This document shows positions 9,943-19,841 of a DNA stretch of 64,000 bases, piece after piece. Each line of letters starts with the position of its first letter. The stretch's first letter is position 1. Location: assembly GCA_009746045.1 (NCBI GenBank), contig RPFO01001180.1, forward strand, positions 110,494 to 174,493, in the 5' to 3' direction. The stretch is from Mesostigma viride. Taxonomy: Eukaryota; Streptophyta; Mesostigmatophyceae; Mesostigmatales; Mesostigmataceae. Both the position numbers and the translations under genes were made by a program. Below the pieces are notes generated by a model, which saw nothing but the letters and a program-made list of their open reading frames with translations, searched no databases and was not told where the DNA came from.

Positions 9943-12900
9943 ATGAAACACCTTATGACTTTCTGGCATGCTCTTACCCTCCACAGAATACGGCAATCCA
10001 GTGGCATTGATTACCGGAAGTACACTGCTATTTCTCGGCAGTTCCCCTATCGTATCTCCTCACAGGCATGGCGGAAGCGTTGTCGCATCAACACGCGCCA
10101 TAACCATCACTGCAAGGATGACCATACTCTACGTCGCCTCCGGCGCTTACAGCGCACGCATTTGTCGCTTACCAACTCCACTCGCCCACACCCCGTAAGC
10201 ACCCATCGCGTCATTTATGCCATTTACAACCGCAGGTACCCTCAGCGTATCTACGTTGGCCAGACGCAACGGGATGCCTGGACGCGTTTTCAGGAACATG
10301 TCCGAGCGGCACGCCGCCTTCATATTGGCCGCCCTGCCGCCAACGACGACACCCCCCTACATGGCGCCATGGCCCAATACGGGTGGTGGGATTGGCGAGT
10401 CGTCCCCTTGGAACATGTCCCCGGCACCTTTACCGGCGCCGCTTTTCGCAAAGCCGCAGGGCATCGGGAAACGTTTTGGAAACGAATGTTACATGCATTT
10501 CTGCCCCACGGTTTTTGCATTGAAGGCAAGAGTTTCAAAGCTCGGTCTCGCCGCCGCCCGCCTCCCCTCCGTCCCCGCCCTCTTATGTTCATCCGTGCCT
10601 GGCGTCTGAAGCACAATCTCCACCCATATCGCCCCTATCCCCCCAGCGTCACCCCGGCCCCTCCACCTTCCACACATGTGTCCACCGATCCTTCCCTTTA
10701 CTCCACCAGTCTCCGCTGCTTACGTCACATGTCTCGGCTTATGCAACGCGGCAACTTTCATGCATCCTATCTCGAAGCCTGCAGCTTGAAGAAGCTTACC
10801 AGCTTACACATTGCCGTCGGGTCGTGCTCCCCAGCTGATCTGCAAGTCCCCCGCTCCCATGCCACTAGTCTGCGAGGCCTTCTCTCACGTATCATTCGGC
10901 ACCGTGTCAATGGGAATGCAGATGCACTGCGTCCGCGCCGTTTGCTGATCTCACCTTTCATTCATGCTGCGATGGATGAGCTGTGTTTGCCACACATTCT
11001 GCATTTGCCGCAAGTGCAGGCTGCGATGCCGCTCGTGGTGCGCAACACTTTCGGCACTCCCATTGCCGCCTGGCATTACTCTCCCACCTTGGGACAAATG
11101 GTTTTCAGCAACGGGAAGGTCAGCCGCGATACAACGCCCACCGAGCTGGCCACCATCTTGGCAGGGCCCTGCCCCTGCCAACAACAACGGTATTTCAAGT
11201 ACCTTGATCCCACCTCACAGCACGTCATGACCGCTGACCTCAGCATCCTGCCGAGCCACACGCTTGTAGACCTTTTTGCCAAAGGCACCAAGTTTCGGCC
11301 GTGGGTCCAGCGCACGTGTGCCAAAGAGGTGAATGCACTGCTCTCCACATCACTGCGCAAATTCTGCAATGCCATGAGCACGGACCTACAGCTTGCTCCC
11401 CTTGCCATGGAACCGTGGTTTCGCGCCGTCATTCACGAATGCAATGCACGTCTCACCAGGCTTGATTACCGTCTCCAGCAGGTCCACCGCACCACCTGGC
11501 TCAACACCACAGATAAAGCACTTCTTGACCACTTCAAGCAGGACTTTATCATCACGTGTGTTGACAAGAGTGCCAACAACTTTGCTTTCATATGCAAGAA
11601 GCACTACCTTGCTACTTTGCAACACGAGTTGGCGTCCAGCCCTACCTATGTTCAGCGTGCACAGTCCACCGCCAGTATCACTGCTGCTCATCGGGCTTTT
11701 CTGCACAGCCAAAACATTTTTGCTCGGGCATTCCTTAAGCGGCAGCGACGCGCCACCACCACTACGTTCCCATATCTGTATCTCACTCTTAAGCTGCACA
11801 AAACTCCTGTTGCTTTGCGCACCATTGCTGCGTCGCATTCAGCCCCACTGATGCCTCTCTCGAAACTCATCTGCCATGCTTTGAATGCTCTTCTCCCCGA
11901 AGCCAATGCATTATGGGTGGAGGTGCTGTCGAATGCCGGGTATGAATGCGCTGGTAGTTGGATCGTCATAGACTCAGCCCAAGTACGCCTACGCCTTGCC
12001 GCCCTTAGCCGTTCTAAGACAGCAGCAGAGAAACGTATACCTATGCCCATAGCCACCTATGATTTCACCACTCTATATACCACACTAGATTTGCACGATT
12101 TGAAAGCTCGTTTAGATAGCCTCCTTACTCGTCTGTATGCACGTAGGCCTCACGGGCGCAACCACCTGCACGTGCGTGTTTCTCAGACCAAGCCCACGGC
12201 AACGTGGCTCTCAGGGATCGCGGCAGGTGCTATCGTGCGGGATGGTTATAATTATATTATCACGAAGGCTGACCTTGTCCATTGGATCTCTTATCTTGTT
12301 GATAACACCTTCATCTGTTTTGCGGGCAATGTATACCAACAAGCTATCGGCATCCCTATGGGCACTAACTGTGCCGGGCTCCTTGCAAACCTCTATCTAT
12401 ACACTTATGAGCTTGCATTCATGGAGAATCTCATTGCCTCAAACGATGATGTTCTCATCAGGCGTTTTATCCATACATGTCGATACATTGATGATGTCAT
12501 CGCTTTCGACAACCCTGATTTCGCAACCCATTTGTATATCACCGCTGGTCTGCCTGGCATCTACCCGCAAGCGTCCCTCACATTAAAGCTCACGTCGGAG
12601 GATACTCATTGCAATTACCTCGATCTTAACATTACCCATAACAAGAAGGGCTGGCGTACGGCTGTCTATGATAAGCGCAAGGATCCTAAATACCAGCAAA
12701 TTCCTTTTATTCGTTACCCCGATATTCACAGTCTCCTTTCCCACACAGCAAAATATGGTGTTGTTCTTTCTCAGTTACATCGTTTTTCCCGTCTTTGTTC
12801 TTATCGTGTTGATTTCATCACGACTCTTGTTGAACTCTTGCAGCGTTTATTGGTCAAAGACTATGACCGAGCCATTATGCTCCGTCAAGTCCGATGTTTT

Positions 12901-12999
12901 TTGCAACGTCACCCACATCTGTTCGGTGCTGCCCCTTGGCACAAGCTCTACAAACAGGTCGTGGACCGGCTGGATCGCATAGTATCTCCGCACATCTGA
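9943..12999 (+). CDS. GIY-YIG endonuclease / Penelope-like reverse transcriptase
   Basis: An uninterrupted 1018-residue ORF. Residues about 90-175 form a GIY-YIG nuclease: VIYAIYN at 90-96 is the GIY part and RIYVGQT at 102-108 the YIG part, followed by a conserved Arg (TRFQEHVRAA). The reverse transcriptase follows: DKSANNFAFICKKHY near 540, LKLHKTPVALRTIAASHS near 615, motif A YDFTTLYTTL near 706, motif B IGIPMGTNCAGLLANLYLY near 802, catalytic YIDD at 848-851, then thumb-like helices. In most Penelope-like elements the nuclease is C-terminal; the N-terminal order here is the permuted arrangement of the Chlamys/Naiad group. The protein should nick target DNA and prime cDNA synthesis in the nucleus. 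The first ATG of the open frame is used as start; Arg/His-rich residues 1-85 are unassigned. Confidence 0.9.
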   Translation: MKHLMTFWHALTLHRIRQSSGIDYRKYTAISRQFPYRISSQAWRKRCRINTRHNHHCKDDHTLRRLRRLQRTHLSLTNSTRPHPVSTHRVIYAIYNRRYPQRIYVGQTQRDAWTRFQEHVRAARRLHIGRPAANDDTPLHGAMAQYGWWDWRVVPLEHVPGTFTGAAFRKAAGHRETFWKRMLHAFLPHGFCIEGKSFKARSRRRPPPLRPRPLMFIRAWRLKHNLHPYRPYPPSVTPAPPPSTHVSTDPSLYSTSLRCLRHMSRLMQRGNFHASYLEACSLKKLTSLHIAVGSCSPADLQVPRSHATSLRGLLSRIIRHRVNGNADALRPRRLLISPFIHAAMDELCLPHILHLPQVQAAMPLVVRNTFGTPIAAWHYSPTLGQMVFSNGKVSRDTTPTELATILAGPCPCQQQRYFKYLDPTSQHVMTADLSILPSHTLVDLFAKGTKFRPWVQRTCAKEVNALLSTSLRKFCNAMSTDLQLAPLAMEPWFRAVIHECNARLTRLDYRLQQVHRTTWLNTTDKALLDHFKQDFIITCVDKSANNFAFICKKHYLATLQHELASSPTYVQRAQSTASITAAHRAFLHSQNIFARAFLKRQRRATTTTFPYLYLTLKLHKTPVALRTIAASHSAPLMPLSKLICHALNALLPEANALWVEVLSNAGYECAGSWIVIDSAQVRLRLAALSRSKTAAEKRIPMPIATYDFTTLYTTLDLHDLKARLDSLLTRLYARRPHGRNHLHVRVSQTKPTATWLSGIAAGAIVRDGYNYIITKADLVHWISYLVDNTFICFAGNVYQQAIGIPMGTNCAGLLANLYLYTYELAFMENLIASNDDVLIRRFIHTCRYIDDVIAFDNPDFATHLYITAGLPGIYPQASLTLKLTSEDTHCNYLDLNITHNKKGWRTAVYDKRKDPKYQQIPFIRYPDIHSLLSHTAKYGVVLSQLHRFSRLCSYRVDFITTLVELLQRLLVKDYDRAIMLRQVRCFLQRHPHLFGAAPWHKLYKQVVDRLDRIVSPHI

Positions 13000-13282
13000 A
13001 CCCTGTGATGCCAGATCTCCTTTGCGGCCGTTCCGAGCTTGGCACTGGATTCGTTGTCCACATCGTCGCGTCGCTGCCGCAACACGATGTTTTCTGGCAT
13101 CCGCGGGCTTTTGGTTCCCGCCGCACATTTGAAAGTGCTGTCCTCCGGCTTTTTGCCTTTGCACCGTGTGCAGTTCTTGGACGTTTGGAATCATGGCATG
13201 GCTAACGTGATGACTGACTAGCTAGACCTTTTCAGTGGTTTTCCATTTGCGGGTATTTCCTCGTAAATGGTGGGAGAGCGAT
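13000..13282 (+). other. 3' untranslated part of the Penelope-like element
   Basis: 283 bp between the RT stop and the second pseudo-LTR, without coding motifs. Confidence 0.55.
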
Positions 13283-13557
13283 CGCAGCAATGGTGCTCAC
13301 CACTAGACACTCCCGGCCAGTTAGGCTAGAAACACACGCCCTGATCAAGCATGCTGTTTCCGGCCCCACCGTCTAGGTCATCTAGTCGCTCCACACGTAA
13401 GCCAGCCATAATTTCAATGCACAAGGATACACATTTCCATCACCATTCATCTTCATCATCCTGAACGACTCGAAAACGCGGAAAAGATAACGGCAGGCTC
13501 GAGCTACCATGGTCCGGATTCTCCCGATTTCTGGCCTGCGCTGGTTGTCTCTTTGAT
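13283..13557 (+). repeat. 3' pseudo-LTR of the Penelope-like element
   Basis: Near-perfect copy of 8730-9008. It ends in ctctttgatat and is followed by the interrupted host sequence ggatggcagcaacacaacga, which is contiguous with the left flank in CACTA copy 2. Confidence 0.85.
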
Positions 13558-14101
13558 ATGGATGGCAGCAACACAACGACTTGCCCCCTAGCCCCCCGTG
13601 CACACACAAAAACGTGGGTCGTGGCTTTCACGCCCCATCCGCCATGCATGACAGCGCGTACCTTACTCGCATTCACACCGGGCTGCATCCCAGCGCCGTT
13701 GCTGTCCCCATGTGACACGTCGGCTGATTAAGCAGATACACAGCAGAGTCTGATGTAAACCGCTAAACCCCAAACCCATGCAGACCACAGTCAAGGACGC
13801 GTGCATGTCAAGCCATGCCAATCGTGAACCGTACAGCAATTTACTTTTCAAGCCTGAAGAGGTGGATAGCAGATAGTAGCCTGGAAGAGGTTACAGGGGC
13901 ACATGTCCATTAGCGAGCGGAACAACACAGCTCCCACCCTACAAGCGTACCGCACAATGTCCTCCTGCAATTGTCTGCCGATCTCCCAATCCCGAAGACA
14001 TCTCCACTGCTCTCATGGCGATTGCAAATGCTTCATGCCGCAGACATCTCCACTGCTCTCATGGCGATTGCAAATGCTTGATGCCGCACCTCTGCTTACA
14101 G

Positions 14102-15274
14102 CAGAAAAGCTTCCTCCGGGCGAGGCACCTGACTGGAACCAACACCCATTCTTTGGCTTGACAACGTGGCCATGACAGCATCGTGAATCTGCTTCGCCAA
14201 CGCCCACACATCAGGACCCGCGCCCTGCACCGCCATGGCCACAGGCTGCATCGATTGCAATCGATGCAGCATTCACTGCCTGCGCCGCACCATGTACTGC
14301 ATGCACGAAAGCCAATGCTGGCTCGGTTATCATGGTCTTGCCCGATTCCTGCTGCTTCTTCTTCTTCGATGCGGTCATGCGCACTTTATACCCCTTCCTC
14401 TCCAAGCACGCCTTCAGCACCTGGTTCGTGCGGTGCTGAATATGCTTCTGAAGGCGCGCCTTCTAAACACGAAATGTTGGCAATGTATGATTCCCAAACG
14501 GCATGATAGGCACATAATCAGTCCCATTAATTGCTTTGCGGCAGTCAATGCACCAGAACACCTGTTGAAAAAAGAAGGTTATGCACGCTAGCGATTACCC
14601 GCGGCAAGAAGCAATCAACACACCTCGCTAACAACTGCAACCACAATGTAATTCATGACGGGCCACTCACCGCTAGCCTGCTCTCCTGCTTCAATGTCTC
14701 CCCATTCTCAAGGCCTCCATCGTAAACCTCTCCGTCTTCACCATCGTCATCGTCTTCCTCTTCCTCCACTCCGACGTATCCGTGCTTCCTTTTCCTAAGA
14801 TACCTAGGGTTGTTCAAGTCGTATGTGCGGCGTTGGCACACTTCCAACAAAATTTTGGCCGCCTCTAGCTACCCATTACCATTTATTCGTACTATCATAA
14901 CATATCCAGGCGTTTGAAAAATCATTCCCTCGTTCGAACTTCTACGCCTGGGCGTCCATGACGAGGCAGTCACGACGGGACGCAGATGCACAAAAATAAA
15001 ACAAGGCGACATCCCTTCAATCATTGACCAAAGAACAGAATATGCGCAGAACTTGGATTTCAACACCACGCACCCATTACCAGCGAGCACGGCTGGCCTG
15101 CAACCGCCATCATTTCATAACCAGAAGCCAGGGCCCACACTCCATCCCGTTACCTCATCTTCCACGCACGGCTTCCGCTGCTTCCCTCTGCTCTTTCGCA
15201 TTCTCCGCCAGCAACCTCGCCTTCTCCTCGTCCAACAATCCACTAAGAATAAAATCCCCTCTATTGGACGCCAT
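14102..15274 (-). pseudogene. Spliced CACTA-borne gene, copy 1
   Basis: Exon 1 (15170-15274, start MASNRGDFILSGLLDEEKAR), exon 2 (14671-14862, AAKILLEVCQRRTYDLNNPR, then an acidic run) and exon 3 (from 14462 leftwards, KARLQKHIQHRTSQ, then TASKKKKQQESGKT) are joined by GT-AG introns, all in phase 0. Exon 3 differs from copy 2 by one extra base near 14250, which shifts the frame. The charged, helical and lysine-rich character suggests a DNA- or protein-binding role, perhaps like the accessory binding proteins of CACTA elements, but no domain is recognised. An alternative exon (about 14561-14466) with WCIDC would end at an in-frame TAG. Confidence 0.5.
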
Positions 15275-15650
15275 TCAGACGAACTTTGCTAGCGTCTTTT
15301 CACCGGCCCCAGCACACATAATCTATAGCCGCTTACTGACAACGGCCGACAACGACAACTGCTGAATAGGCGAAAAAGGCTGATAACTACATTTTTATAT
15401 TTCGCTGCATTTGCTAATAGACACGCACGTTCTCCCACTTCTCCATTACAATATAAGTATCCATCTGGCCGTGTACAGGCAAAGATCCCCGAAGTAACTT
15501 ACTGAAACGTATCTTACAGCATCGGATCACTGGCACCTAATCTACAGGTGGTAGATTACCAACCAAGACCCGTCGCGGTAATTTACTCCGTTGGTAATGT
15601 ACTACCAAAGATGTGCAGTCGTAACGTTACTTTTACTTACGGCTAGTAAA

Positions 15651-15678
15651 ATTACTACCTATCATCCTACGTAGTAAT
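15651..15678. repeat. Short inverted repeat with inverted loop
   Basis: ATTACTAC / GTAGTAAT arms enclose a 12-base loop (15659-15670) that is the exact reverse complement of the loop in copy 2 (47726-47737). Confidence 0.9.
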
Positions 15679-15783
15679 GATTACGGCGTTGGATCTCACG
15701 CCTCGGATCTATAGGTAGTAAGATAAGACCTCGTAATTTACGCCTCGGATGCTTTTTACCACCCTCGGACGAAAAGTATAGTG

Positions 15784-16906
15784 TGGGAGGGGAACATGGG
15801 ATGGAATGGATGGTGTAAGCTATCTAGGTCCTAGTTACAGGGTTGTGGGCACCACGGCCCGAATCGCTATGAATGCCATACGCGGTCACACGCGGAGCCC
15901 CCACCGGCAGACTTGGGGGTGGTCTCCTTCATCACTACTTGCCATCTATCATTGCGTACCATCTGCCTCCATATATTACAGACAAACCAGGAGGCTGCCC
16001 GGGTGTGAGCCCGTCACGTCTAGTGTAGCACATGTCCATGCCGAGTCTATCACGAAAAGTCCACGGGTGGCGGCCCTGCCGCGCGCGGCCTGGGGCACGC
16101 CAGGTGAGGACATATCGCCCAGGCTGGGCGGACTTGGTGCCAGCTAGTCTATCTGATGTGTCTACCTGATCTGTGCCGGCCAGGTGCCCGGCTAGGCCCA
16201 GGCGCCTGTGCCTAATAATGTGGGAAACATAGGGCAAATCAGTGTACAAATCCTCATTACTAATGTGCAAACCCAAGGGGATGTTAAGGGCCTTGCGCAA
16301 GCATCTTGGTGACGTTGCCGTCGAGTCGGTGCTCCAGCTCCCGCGGCAGTGTCCAGGTCTCGGCGCCGTAGGTCAGGATCGTCAGAATGACGACCTTGAA
16401 CTGAGAGGTCACGCTTGACGATCCGGGGTAGGGTGGGGTTGCTCCACCAGCGGCGGTGGTCATGTCCAGAGTAATTGCGCCTGCACGCCATGCCGATCCG
16501 TGTCGTGGGGTCATATCCTCGAGTCGGGAAGCCAACTGCCGAGCAGCTTGAAGCGGCCTGAAGGAGGGTAGTTGACCTCGGCATCGTCTAAGAGGCGGAG
16601 TGTGGGTGGGGGCCCTGCCATGCCGAGGGCCAGGGCCTCCGTTTTGGGGCTGATTTCTAGACCAATTACCGCCCGAGCCTCGAGCGCCAGGCAGTCCAGC
16701 CAAAGTTAGGCAGACTCCGGCTTCTCGATGAGCGTGATGTCGTCGGCATAAATGAGGTCAGCTAGCAGATTCTGCTGGTGCCTGATGATATATGTGTCGT
16801 GATAAGTATCTAGAATCTGGGAGCGCGCTACGTAGCACCATGCACAGTGGGAATGAACTGAGGGGCAGCCCTCGCCAGCTAGTGGGGTCCTCTGATGTGG
16901 CGGCAT
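15784..16906 (-). pseudogene. Decayed LINE, C-terminal half of reverse transcriptase
   Basis: On the minus strand near 16737-16755 the frame reads LIYADDITLIE, the YADD catalytic motif C of a non-LTR reverse transcriptase. Downstream, in frames broken by indels, are ILTYGAETWTLPRELEHRL near 16330-16390 and ALNIPLGLHISNEDLYTDLP near 16230-16290, the typical post-RT signature of LINEs. The 3' end abuts the terminus of CACTA copy 1. The related fragment at 7341 shows that the family ends in a (TTAA)n tail. The clade is probably an APE-type LINE but is not resolved. Confidence 0.75.
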
Positions 16907-17735
16907 CCTAGTTTACAGATTAGCACCTTCCTGTGGGGCATGCTCCTGTTTTCTCCCCACGGGCCCCGCGGCCCATTGGTAGAATGCAGGGTATAGAAGT
17001 CGGCCTTAGGTGGAGGTTGAATTGAATTGAATCAGTTGAATTGGAACATAACTCCGTTGGGAGTATACGTAGCACATATCCCTGAGAAGGGGTATATGGC
17101 TTTTAATACACTCTGGGCTACTTCCTGCAAGGGTAGGGTGTAAACTACACCTGCACTGGGTGCACAAAGTGCACCTGCACACCACTATGTATTCAGGCAC
17201 CTACCTAAAGGCGCCGACATAGGGGGAAGATCATCATGGCTATACAAAGGCTAGCTAGGGCGTGGCTTCTCAGCAGAGAGTAACTCCCTGCATGGGCACA
17301 GCATAAATATTAAGTAAAGCTAGGCATCATCGGGTGTGTGGCACATCATAGCGGGCACACATGTACATTATAAAATAATGCTAAGGCGTCATCTGGTATA
17401 TAGGGCCTGTAGTAGGCGTACATGTACAAGGCCACGGCTAGGCCTGACTATTCTACACTACTACTGCTGTATTCCCCTATAAGCTGGGGCGTCTGGAGGT
17501 GCTGGGGCCGCCGCGGGGGTCGCTTGCAAGGGCTTGTGGCCGACGTAGATGGTCGCCCCCTTCCAGTAGTACACTGGCTGCCCCGCCGCGGTCTGCCGGA
17601 GCTGGAGCTAGGTTGGCCATAGCTCCCGTCGCCGCTGTTGCTGCGCCAGGGTCAAGTCGTCGTCCAAGGTGAAGGGAGTCTTCTCGAGCCGCTTGCGGCG
17701 TCTGAGAAACGAAATCTAGCTTGTCCGATGGGCTC
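16907..17735. other. Repeat-derived spacer with retroposon-like 3' end
   Basis: No gene. Around 17040-17200 the sequence (ctccgttgggagtatacg, then a T-rich aatacactctgggctac) resembles segments at 8281-8400 and 22060-22140, suggesting short retroposon copies. A gaattgaattgaat repeat lies at 17017-17035. Confidence 0.5.
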
Positions 17736-18228
17736 TTAAAGATGAGAAGTTAAGCGGGGGCGCCCCTGTCTTACCCCGCGCGCGGCCGGTATAAGGCGGT
17801 GGGCGACCAGCTTGATCTCACCAAGAAGGCCCATGCGATCAAGGATTTTGCTCTCAAACGCACGTGCAAGCCGTCTCGGAATTCTCACCTTCCGCCATGT
17901 CGAAGTTCTTGACGATGATGTTAAGGCTGCGCTTGGCGAGCTCAGCCTCCTCGCGGAGGTCAAGCGTCTGCCGCTGGAGCTGTGCTGCGACGGCGGAGGT
18001 GGTGGAGGTGGTGTGCTGCTTAAGCATATCCCGCGCCCAGGTCGGGATGGGAGGAGCATCACCAGCCAGGCCAGTTGGCTTGGCGGCAATGTCCTTCACC
18101 ACCTGGGCGGTGATGCCTGAGTTAAGACGTGGCGCGCCGTGTTGTCTTTTATGGCTCGCAGTCACATTGGTGGGTAACCTATAACAATCTGCGTTGATTG
18201 GTGCATTAACCAACTGGTGGTAATTCAT
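17736..18228 (-). pseudogene. L1-like LINE ORF1 fragment, frameshifted
   Basis: The frame from 18228 encodes a helical segment (AAQLQRQTLDLREEAELAKR) followed by SLNIIVKNFDMAEGENSET. After a one-base shift near 17875 it continues ARAFESKILDRMGLLGEIKL and VAHRLIPAARGVRQGRPR. The coiled coil followed by an RRM-like block is the pattern of L1-type ORF1 proteins, which bind element RNA. The matching EN-RT body does not follow directly, so the relation to the RT fragment at 15784-16906 is uncertain. Confidence 0.5.
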
Positions 18229-19414
18229 ACAAGTTTGTGTTCACCCATCTTGTCTGTGTTAATTGGTGTTGGTATTTGATGAGCTGATGTGGGCTATGTG
18301 TTGATATGATATTGTGACTCATCGAGTGGGCGGAAGTCTGTCAGTGATCGGAAGTTGGGCACTTTCGGCTGTGGCCGATGTGTGTGGCGCCGCGCCGGTA
18401 CTTTTGCAGTTTTACTACTTGCGGTGGTATCGCTCTATTTCTGGGTACTTTGTGGCGTCGCGTTGATAGCTTCAGTTCGCGGTATGTGTGTCTTGTGGTT
18501 GAGCTGATGCGTTGCGGTGATGATCCACAAAGGCAGCCGTCATTACATTTTGGGGCGCAGTCACCATGTGAGCGAGCGCACCTACGGGCCTAAGGGCTGC
18601 GGGCTATGGATCTGAGCACAATACCCACTACCATCATCTTTGAGGATCTTCGCCAACTCCTTAAGCTTGTAATTGATGCTTTATTTAACACGCCGAACAT
18701 TTTCCGCGCCAAAAATTCGCGGTACCGTCCATACGGTGTATAATGTGTGCCCAGACCGCTCAACCCTCGCGGAGGTGGCCGCATGGCGGCTTGACTTTAG
18801 GCAATATTAAACGATATGGCATCTAAAAAGCTAGAAAAAATGCATGAATTTCGCAGAAGATTAGTGGATGACCTCATTTCATGGCGGAAAGTTTACGGTT
18901 TGCAATATCGCTCATTTCTCGAACGGCTACGGGCGCGGGGGTCCAGGATATATTTTTTCTTGCGGATCATGAAATTTAATGCAGGTTTACGGCAGCGATT
19001 GTGAGGCAACATAGGCTCTAAAGAGTGATCATGAAGCTAACTTAATGGTGTTGTCGAGTTTGTGCCGAAGCTTCCCGGTTTCTTTTACATTTCCGGCATT
19101 CAAAGTAAGAACCTACGCAGGCCTGCGCAAGTCGCCTTTTTGACGTATTCACGGAAGGCGCACCTTCCTTGTTCGCCTGATCAATGGATGATGTCTTCTA
19201 TTGTTCGCGCTTGCGTGCCAGTTTATGCATCAAACATTTCCACGCAGGCAGGTGCATTAACGCCGGCCTTTCGCCTTTTTTTCGGGCAGTTTCCCTTCAG
19301 GAAGCTAGCGCTCCATTTCTTTCGGTTGCATCGTCAGATAGTTAGATGAGATGCTTAGGCTGACACACGGATTTCCGGCCTGCGCGCCGCGTATTGCCTA
19401 CCGCGGCTGAGCGG
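18229..19414. other. No gene recognised
   Basis: About 1.2 kb without repeats, domains or convincing splice-linked frames. Frames of 60-95 codons occur but have no distinguishing content. Confidence 0.4.
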
Positions 19415-19458
19415 GACACCTCAGTACTGTACGGCAGGGTGTACGGTACTGAGGTGTC
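19415..19458. repeat. Inverted repeat, 18-bp arms with one mismatch
   Basis: gacacctcagtactgtac pairs with gtacggtactgaggtgtc across a short loop. It lies about 400 bp upstream of the unknown ORF at 19842. It could form a hairpin in RNA or be a protein-binding palindrome; function unknown. Confidence 0.75.
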
Positions 19459-19738
19459 ATGTGGACCGATGTGCGGTTAGTGCCAGACTGTGCCTAGACT
19501 CTAGCTCGACCCGCCAGACCCGGGTTATCCGGTTCTGGACGGGCCGAGTGTAGTTGATGCTAGTGACGTGGTCGCAGGGCATTGCAGTGTACAGTTGTCC
19601 ACTGGTGAGGTGCTGCAGGTAGCACCGCCATAGGCATATAGGCGTAGCACTGGGGAGTGCCGCAGCACCCGAGTTTGCCCAGACGTTCCACTCTGAGCCC
19701 TCAGCTTCCATTGCTCTCTCATTGTATTATTGCTAATA

Positions 19739-19797
19739 CAATCATCATTCGCTTTCAGCTTCAGCAGTTGTTCGTCGTCGCTAGTCTCCATCCAACT
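19739..19797 (+). repeat. 59-bp direct repeat, left copy
   Basis: Identical to 21534-21592 and placed just 5' of the 594-residue ORF. Perfect identity implies recent duplication or a terminal repeat of an unrecognised element. Confidence 0.9.
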
Positions 19798-19841
19798 TGG
19801 ACTGAAAAGTTCTTTATTTTTTCGAAAAGCAAAAAAAAAAT

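Larger units (their letters stand above)
8730..13557 (+). mobile_element. Complete Penelope-like retroelement, Chlamys-type, with pseudo-LTRs
   Basis: Insertion is proved by comparison with CACTA copy 2, where ggccatat runs directly into ggatggcagc at about 45624-45640. The 4.8-kb insert starts and ends with near-identical direct repeats of 275-279 bp (8730-9008 and 13283-13557), typical of the pseudo-LTRs of Penelope-like elements. It encodes one intact ORF with an N-terminal GIY-YIG domain and a reverse transcriptase. Target duplication is at most a few bases (at/atat overlap). The near-identity of the repeats and the open ORF suggest recent insertion. Confidence 0.9.
6368..15783. mobile_element. 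CACTA-type DNA transposon, copy 1, left-truncated, with nested insertions
   Basis: From 7211 to 15783 this parallels 44680-47848 at high identity apart from insertions. The right end matches copy 2 and closes in agtatagtg at 15783, the CACTA terminus. No matching left terminus is visible; homology stops inside the (ATGG)n array. Inserted relative to copy 2 are a LINE tail (7341-7661), a 231-bp block (7773-8003) and a Penelope-like element (8730-13557). Its right flank begins in the 3' end of a minus-strand LINE, so the element probably landed there. No transposase domain is recognisable. Confidence 0.8.
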
